Origin: Candidatus Dojkabacteria bacterium
GTDB lineage: Bacteria > Patescibacteria > Dojkabacteria > SC72
DNA length: 64,000 bases
NCBI GenBank assembly: GCA_023229785.1
Contig: JALNYV010000001.1
Location: forward strand, 310,001-374,000
Direction: 5' to 3'
In this document: positions 59,682 through 64,000 of the stretch, one piece after another
Layout: each line of letters starts with the position of its first letter
Numbering within the stretch: the stretch's first letter is position 1
The notes under the pieces: generated by a model
Databases searched by the model: none
The model's input: the letters and a program-made list of their open reading frames with translations, nothing else
What the model was told of the DNA's origin: nothing
Made by a program: the position numbers and the translations under genes

Positions 59682-60530
59682 TTATTTCTTAGCATACGGT
59701 CTTGTTTTTGTTCTTCTTCTCTTTACAATCATATTATCTGTTCTCTTGTTCTTTCTTGTTCTGGTTCCAATCCTAAGTCCCCAAATATTCTTAGCTCTTC
59801 CAATAACACCTTTTCCTTCTCCACCACCGTGTGGGTGCTGAACTGCATGCATTGCCATTCCTCTAACTGTTGGCCTAATACCAAGGTGTCTATTCCTTCC
59901 TGCTTTTCCAATCTTTTCGTTCATTTTATCCTCATTACCAGCCTGTCCAATTGTAGCCATAGCATTAGCAAATACCAGTCGTATTTCACCCGAAGTCATT
60001 CTAATCTGTACAAACTTCCCAGTTGTATCTGCCCCAAGAACTGTTATTGCTTGACCTGCACTTCTTCCTAACTTTGCTCCTCTTCCTGGCTCAATTTCCA
60101 CACAATGAACAACAGTTCCTGAAGGAATATTTTTAACTTGCATCGCATTTCCTAAAAGAACATCAGTTTTTTCTCCAGAAACAACTGTATCTCCTTTTTT
60201 TATTCCTTTTGGAGCAATTATATATCTCTTCTCTCCATCAGAAAAACAAAGGAGTGCTAAGTTAGCAGATCTATTTGGGTCGAAAAATATACCTTCCACT
60301 TTTCCTGGCATATCAAACTTATCCCTTTTAAAATCTATTATCCTAATTCTTCTTTTTTCTCCCCCACCTCGATGTCTTACAGTTATCCTCCCTGTATTAT
60401 TTCTTCCAGATGTTTTCTTTTTATGTATAGTTAGTGCCTTTGGCCCACCTGATTTTTCAAGATGGCTTCTATTAACGAGTCTTGTCCCTCGTGAGCTTGG
60501 TGTTGTAGGTTTTAAGCTTTTTATTGCCAT
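59682..60530 (-). CDS. rplB: 50S ribosomal protein L2, altered peptidyl-transferase-proximal loop
   Basis: The 282-residue protein has SGRNNTGRITVRHRGGGEKR (41-60) and the C-terminal HPHGGGEGKG (232-241). In most bacteria the loop reads MNPVDHPHGGGEG; here it reads MHAVQHPHGGGEG (227-239), so the universally discussed His232 is kept while the Asp before it is Gln231. L2 is needed for subunit joining and peptide transfer. Confidence 0.97.
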   Translation of the reverse strand: MAIKSLKPTTPSSRGTRLVNRSHLEKSGGPKALTIHKKKTSGRNNTGRITVRHRGGGEKRRIRIIDFKRDKFDMPGKVEGIFFDPNRSANLALLCFSDGEKRYIIAPKGIKKGDTVVSGEKTDVLLGNAMQVKNIPSGTVVHCVEIEPGRGAKLGRSAGQAITVLGADTTGKFVQIRMTSGEIRLVFANAMATIGQAGNEDKMNEKIGKAGRNRHLGIRPTVRGMAMHAVQHPHGGGEGKGVIGRAKNIWGLRIGTRTRKNKRTDNMIVKRRRTKTRPYAKK

Positions 60531-60532
60531 AA

Positions 60533-60823
60533 TTATATATTTAAAAATTCCGCTATCTTATCTCCTTTTTTCAATGTCACAACGGCTTTCTTTTCATCTT
60601 CATTCCTATATTTCTTATTTCTTTTAAACTCTCTTTTCATTTTTCCAGGTCTTGTAATTATATTTACTGCTAATACTTTTACCTTATATTTCTTTTCAAC
60701 TTCCTTTTTTATTTCAATTTTATTTGTATCTTTATTTACCAAAAATACATACTTATTACTTGAGTTAGCCAAAACATATGACTTCTCAGAAACAACAGGT
60801 TGTAACAATACATTATTTTCCAT
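60533..60823 (-). CDS. rplW: 50S ribosomal protein L23
   Basis: The 96-residue protein has LLQPVVSEKSYVLANSSNKY and FLVNKDTNKIEIKKEVEKKY, followed by KVKVLAVNIITRPGKMKREF, the standard L23 pattern. It is the main docking site for trigger factor and SRP at the tunnel exit. Its start overlaps the rplD stop by 11 bases. Confidence 0.96.
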   Translation of the reverse strand: MENNVLLQPVVSEKSYVLANSSNKYVFLVNKDTNKIEIKKEVEKKYKVKVLAVNIITRPGKMKREFKRNKKYRNEDEKKAVVTLKKGDKIAEFLNI

Positions 60824-61439
60824 TTGTTAAACTATTTTCAATTACATTAACTACATTTTTATCAATCATAATATTTTTTGCGCTAACAATACTCATTGCA
60901 TTTAACTGTGTAGGATCAACTATTACAACCTTTTGTACATTTCCCATTGCCTTTACTACCTCAGGACTATTTGTGACTATTAATGTTTTACTTCTCAAAT
61001 CAACTGCTCCAAGTAACTTCTTCCTAGTTTCAGCTAAGGCTTTTTCCACCTTAATATCAACAAATGTCAAAGCTTCTTCTCTTAGTCTCACTGAAAGCAT
61101 TACTTTTAGCGCTAACCTTCTCATCTTTCTATTTATCTTTCTTTCCCAGTTTCGAAGGTTAGGTACAAAAGTAACTCCTCCTTTATTCCAAAGCGGGCTT
61201 CTGTTACTTCCAGCCCTTGCTCTTCCTGTTCCTTTCTGTTTCCATGGCTTCTTACCACCTCCACTAACATCTGCTCTTGTTTTCGCATGAGCATTTGCTT
61301 GCCTAGCATTTGACCTCATTACCATTAAAACCTGCGCTATTAAATCGGCATTATTTGGTACTTGCCAAACTGCTGGGTCTAATTTCAATTTTGTTTCTTT
61401 AATTTCTTCTTTTTTAGTTAGAATCTTTTTGGTAGCCAT
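60813..61439 (-). CDS. rplD: 50S ribosomal protein L4
   Basis: I start at the ATG at 61439 (MATKKILTKKEE), one base after the rplC stop and preceded by AATAAT. The longer frame needs a TTG inside rplC. The 208-residue protein has the tunnel-loop sequence SGGGKKPWKQKGTGRARAGS and VLSVRLREEAL later. In E. coli L4 also represses the S10 operon; no equivalent leader is evident here. Confidence 0.96.
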   Translation of the reverse strand: MATKKILTKKEEIKETKLKLDPAVWQVPNNADLIAQVLMVMRSNARQANAHAKTRADVSGGGKKPWKQKGTGRARAGSNRSPLWNKGGVTFVPNLRNWERKINRKMRRLALKVMLSVRLREEALTFVDIKVEKALAETRKKLLGAVDLRSKTLIVTNSPEVVKAMGNVQKVVIVDPTQLNAMSIVSAKNIMIDKNVVNVIENSLTNGK

Positions 61440-61440
61440 A

Positions 61441-62016
61441 TTATTTTTCAAAAATAGTTACAATACTTCCATTACTTCCAGGAATTGGTCCTGAAATTAA
61501 TATATAGTTATCAACAACATCAATTATTTCTTTTCCAAGTAGTGTTACCTTTTCACTTCCCATTCTTCCAGACATCTTTAATCCTTTAAGTATTCTTCCT
61601 GGTGTAGTTCCTGCTCCAATTGCTCCAGGAGATCTGTGTTTGTCAGACTGACCGTGAGTTTTTGGTCCTCCATGGAAGCCCCATCTTTTTACAACTCCTG
61701 CAAATCCCTTACCTTTACTAATTCCTGAGATACATACCTTCATTCCAGCAACAAATTCTGATGGAAGAATATCATCTCCAACGTTTTTGTCTGTTGAACA
61801 TGTAAAATATTCCCTCTTTGCTGGAACAAATCCAAGCTTACTATATCTTCCTAAAAGTGCTTTGTTTCCTCTCATTTTTCCAATTCCAAGCTCAATACCA
61901 GTAGTGTCTTTTAATGCTACCTTACATCCTGTTATATCAACAACAGTAACAGGGATTGATTTCTCACCCTTGTATACTCTTGTCATCCCTTTTTTTATTC
62001 CTATTACCATTTTCAT
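61441..62016 (-). CDS. rplC: 50S ribosomal protein L3
   Basis: The 191-residue protein has KGKGFAGVVKRWGFHGGPKT followed by HGQSDKHRSPGAIGAGTTPG, the loop that reaches the peptidyl transferase centre. It starts 4 bases after rpsJ. A second ATG two codons downstream (62010) would give MVIGIKKGMTR, equally compatible with the family. Confidence 0.96.
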   Translation of the reverse strand: MKMVIGIKKGMTRVYKGEKSIPVTVVDITGCKVALKDTTGIELGIGKMRGNKALLGRYSKLGFVPAKREYFTCSTDKNVGDDILPSEFVAGMKVCISGISKGKGFAGVVKRWGFHGGPKTHGQSDKHRSPGAIGAGTTPGRILKGLKMSGRMGSEKVTLLGKEIIDVVDNYILISGPIPGSNGSIVTIFEK

Positions 62017-62020
62017 ATTT

Positions 62021-62332
62021 TTATTGTATAGCTATATCAACACCAGCAGGCATCTGTAGATGTGAAAGCGCATCTATTGTTTTGGGTGTTGGATCAATAA
62101 TATCAACTATTCTTTTATGTGTTTGAATTTCGAAATGTTCAATTGAACTCTTGTAAATGAAAGGGGATTGGTTTACGGCGAATTTCCTTCGCTTACTTGG
62201 TAGGGGGATTGGTCCCGCTACTTTTGCACCGGTTCCTATTGCTGTTTCAATGATACTCTTTGCAGAGCGATCAACGACAACTGCATCATAACCTTTAAGT
62301 TTTACCCTAATCCTTGCAGTTGAACTTGCCAT
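62021..62332 (-). CDS. rpsJ: 30S ribosomal protein S10
   Basis: The 103-residue protein has ARIRVKLKGYDAVVVDRSAK, GAKVAGPIPLPSKRRKFAVN and HFEIQTHKRIVDIIDPTPKT; these are the S10 blocks and the ribosomal assembly loop. S10 is also NusE in transcription antitermination. A TATAAT at 62354-62359 lies 22 bases upstream of the start. Confidence 0.97.
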   Translation of the reverse strand: MASSTARIRVKLKGYDAVVVDRSAKSIIETAIGTGAKVAGPIPLPSKRRKFAVNQSPFIYKSSIEHFEIQTHKRIVDIIDPTPKTIDALSHLQMPAGVDIAIQ

Positions 62333-62365
62333 TTTTAATTAAAGAGCTAATAAATTATATTAAGA

Positions 62366-62393
62366 ATATGGGAAGGGTCTCCCCTCCCCATAT
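62366..62393 (-). terminator. hairpin between tuf and rpsJ
   Basis: ATATGGGGAGGG and CCCTTCCCATAT form a 12-bp GC-rich stem with loop GAGA on the reverse strand. One pair is G-U in this orientation and A-C in the other, so it acts on the tuf transcript. It is followed by TTCTTAATATAATTT, a weak U-tract. It may reduce read-through from tuf into the S10 genes. Confidence 0.65.
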
Positions 62394-62403
62394 TTCCTAT
62401 TTC

Positions 62404-63588
62404 TTACTTAACAATCTCAGTAACAATACCTTGTCCTACTGTTTGTCCACCCTCTCTTATTGCAAATCGAAGTCCCTTCTCAATTGCAACTGGAGACATA
62501 AGTGTTACATTAAACTCAACATCATCTCCTGGGTTTACCATCTCAACACCCTCTGCTAAGGTAACACTACCTGTAACATCAGCTGTTCTGATATAGAACT
62601 GTGGCTTATATCCAGAGACAAATGGAGTGTGTCTTCCACCTTCATCCTTACTTAGGATATATACCTGAGCCTTAAATTCTGTATGAGTATTCACACTTCC
62701 TGGCTTACAAATAATCTGACCTCTTTCAACATCACTTCTCTTAAATCCTCTAAGCAAGATTCCAACATTATCTCCAGCAATTCCTTCTTTCATTGATTTG
62801 TTGAACATTTCAATTCCAGTTACTGCTGTCTTCTGATTTGCTCTTGCCATTCCGAGAACATCTACATCTTCACCAATCTTTATCTTTCCCCTTGCAATTC
62901 TTCCAGTTACAACTGTTCCTCTTCCTTCAATTGAAAATACATCCTCAATTGGCATTAAGAATGGTTGCTCTTCATCTCTTACTGGAAGTGGAATGAATTC
63001 ATCCAATGCATTCAATAGTTCACCTATTGCTTTTTCTCCATCTGGCTCTCCATTTTTAGCAGCAAGTGCACTACCGACAATTATTGGTGCATCTTTATCA
63101 TATCCATATTTATCTAGCAAATCAGAAACATCTGATTTAATAAGCTCGATTATTTCAGGATCAGGCTCTCCAAATGTGTTTATAAAGACAAGAATCTTAG
63201 GAACTCCAACTTGCTTAGCAAGAAGGATATGCTCCTTTGTTTGAGGCATAGCACCATCTGTAGAAGAGATAACAAGGATAGCTCCATCCATTTGAGCTGC
63301 ACCTGTAATCATGTTCTTAATATAGTCTCTATGTCCTGGACAATCTACATGTGCGTAGTGTCTCTTTTCTGTCTCGTATTCAACATGTGATACTGCAACT
63401 GTCAAAATCTTATCAGATCCACTTCTTGCAACACCACCTTTAGCAATATCCGCATAAGATTTAATCTTAGCCAATCCTTTCTTAGCTTGTGTAACTAAGA
63501 TTGCCGCAGTTAAAGTAGTCTTTCCATGGTCAACATGACCAATAGTTCCCACATTTACGTGAGGCTTATTTCTAATAAAGTCTGCCAT
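62404..63588 (-). CDS. tuf: elongation factor Tu with non-canonical G4 motif and switch I
   Basis: EF-Tu brings aminoacyl-tRNA to the ribosome. The 394-residue protein has all three domains, the P-loop GHVDHGKT (17-24) and DCPGH (82-86). The G4 motif, NKxD in nearly all EF-Tu, reads NTFG at 137-140 ([11 protein letters not shown]), so the Lys and the guanine-reading Asp are lost. G5 (GSAL, 172-175) is kept. Switch I lacks the usual [24 protein letters not shown] (58-68) stands in its place and keeps a Thr (63) at the position of Thr61. Neighbours are fusA and the S10 genes. Confidence 0.93.
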   Translation of the reverse strand: MADFIRNKPHVNVGTIGHVDHGKTTLTAAILVTQAKKGLAKIKSYADIAKGGVARSGSDKILTVAVSHVEYETEKRHYAHVDCPGHRDYIKNMITGAAQMDGAILVISSTDGAMPQTKEHILLAKQVGVPKILVFINTFGEPDPEIIELIKSDVSDLLDKYGYDKDAPIIVGSALAAKNGEPDGEKAIGELLNALDEFIPLPVRDEEQPFLMPIEDVFSIEGRGTVVTGRIARGKIKIGEDVDVLGMARANQKTAVTGIEMFNKSMKEGIAGDNVGILLRGFKRSDVERGQIICKPGSVNTHTEFKAQVYILSKDEGGRHTPFVSGYKPQFYIRTADVTGSVTLAEGVEMVNPGDDVEFNVTLMSPVAIEKGLRFAIREGGQTVGQGIVTEIVK

Positions 63589-63631
63589 TTTTATAAATAA
63601 TAAAATTATATCTTTATACTGTTTCTATGGG

Positions 63632-63658
63632 ATTATAATTACCCTCCAGAAACTGCAA
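63632..63658 (-). promoter_or_regulatory. probable tuf promoter
   Basis: On the reverse strand TTGCAG (63653-63658), a 15-base spacer and TATAAT (63632-63637). TTGCA is shared with the infA promoter -35. The leader to the tuf ATG would be about 37 bases, with no Shine-Dalgarno. The spacer is short, so the -35 is less certain than the -10. Confidence 0.5.
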
Positions 63659-63710
63659 CGTATATTAACAAAAAGTCCTTAATCTTTCAAGCACTTTTGC
63701 ATTTAATTTT

Positions 63711-64000
63711 CTATCTGCCTTTTCGGCCTTCAGCCACTTCTAAGGCAACTGCTCTTGGAACTTCATCATAATGAGCAGGCTCCATAGCCGCACTTCCTCT
63801 TCCACTGGTTATTGACCTAATTTCAGTTGTATAACCGAATAATTCTGAAAGCGGAACAAATGCAGTGACAATTTGTGTGTTTCCCATGGTTTCTGTTTTA
63901 AGAATTTGGCCCCTCTTACTGCTTATAGATCCAGAAGCCTCACCCATAAATTTGTCAGGAACTGTTACATCTACCTTCATAATTGGCTCAAGAAGGACAG
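63711..64000 (-). CDS. fusA: elongation factor G, C-terminal part (runs off the window)
   Basis: The frame is open to the window edge, giving at least 96 residues of the C-terminus. VLLEPIMKVDVTVPDKFMGE is the start of EF-G domain V, followed by SSKRGQIL and ELFGYTTEIRSITSGRGSA. EF-G drives translocation. The order fusA-tuf-rpsJ is that of the classic str/S10 junction. The GTPase domain is outside the window, so its motifs cannot be compared with the altered EF-Tu. Confidence 0.95.
   Translation of the reverse strand, partial: VLLEPIMKVDVTVPDKFMGEASGSISSKRGQILKTETMGNTQIVTAFVPLSELFGYTTEIRSITSGRGSAAMEPAHYDEVPRAVALEVAEGRKGR

Noticed and set aside
1..64000. Insertion sequences, prophage or integration sites
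   Set aside because: No transposase, integrase or long terminal repeats were found; all intervals over 200 bases are accounted for by RNAs or leaders except 36207-36430, which shows only a small hairpin.

Overview
This AT-rich 64 kb window most likely comes from a Candidate Phyla Radiation (Patescibacteria) bacterium. The evidence is a long ribosomal-protein cluster with no L30 gene between S5 and L15, compact gene spacing with many 1-4 base overlaps, short housekeeping enzymes, almost no Shine-Dalgarno sites, and no visible biosynthetic pathways. TGA is used as a normal stop (for example at 494), so the recoded-TGA lineages (Absconditabacteria, Gracilibacteria) are excluded. I cannot assign a phylum within the radiation from sequence alone. 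No insertion sequence, prophage or CRISPR array is visible.

Layout. 1-8.9 kb (reverse): one envelope operon, read from 8933 downward. A DsbA-like thiol oxidoreductase and a VKOR disulfide generator come first, then a GT39-like membrane glycosyltransferase, a GT2 enzyme, a DUF354 GT-B protein, a Wzm/Wzt-type polysaccharide ABC exporter, a methyltransferase and a truncated MptE-like protein. 9.0-17.1 kb (mostly forward): a secreted hydrolase, truB and an Fe-S PD-(D/E)XK nuclease; then tRNA-Pro and a secreted Thr-rich protein on the other strand; then DUF3048, a winged-helix/nucleotidyltransferase-like protein, a SecD-like protein, a small membrane protein and miaA. 17.1-25.0 kb (reverse): a 2H phosphoesterase, serS and small unknowns, and a T-box-controlled lysS operon that continues into two ABC-2 permeases and an HD hydrolase. 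25.1-44.3 kb: glycyl-tRNA synthetase, an M49-like protein, two GreA-type factors, trmD, tRNA-Glu, pyrH, a CAP-domain surface protein, hup, ymdB-rny, the queuosine enzymes tgt and queA, a house-cleaning cluster (ASCH, MazG-like, Nudix), fmt, a NYN RNase and RNase P RNA. 44.3-46.0 kb: two membrane-anchored exported proteins. 46.1-64 kb (reverse): fusA (partial), tuf, the S10-spc-alpha ribosomal cluster with secY, adk, map, infA and rpoA, then L13-S9.

How it works together. The right third makes the translation and secretion core. The middle supplies tRNA charging and modification (LysRS, GlyRS, SerRS, TrmD, TruB, MiaA, Tgt/QueA, Fmt, RNase P) and RNA turnover (RNase Y with YmdB). The left end builds, exports and oxidatively folds surface material.

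The most unusual items are these. The only EF-Tu visible lacks the G4 NKxD motif (it reads NTFG) and has an atypical switch I. Lysyl-tRNA synthetase is fused to a DUF2000 domain and preceded by a very clear T-box. Several genes have a -10 box, usually extended, 5-7 bases before the start codon, which implies leaderless mRNAs. RNase P RNA is short and lacks the L15 GGU, while both tRNA genes lack encoded CCA. An M49-like protein carries HExxE in place of the family's zinc motif.
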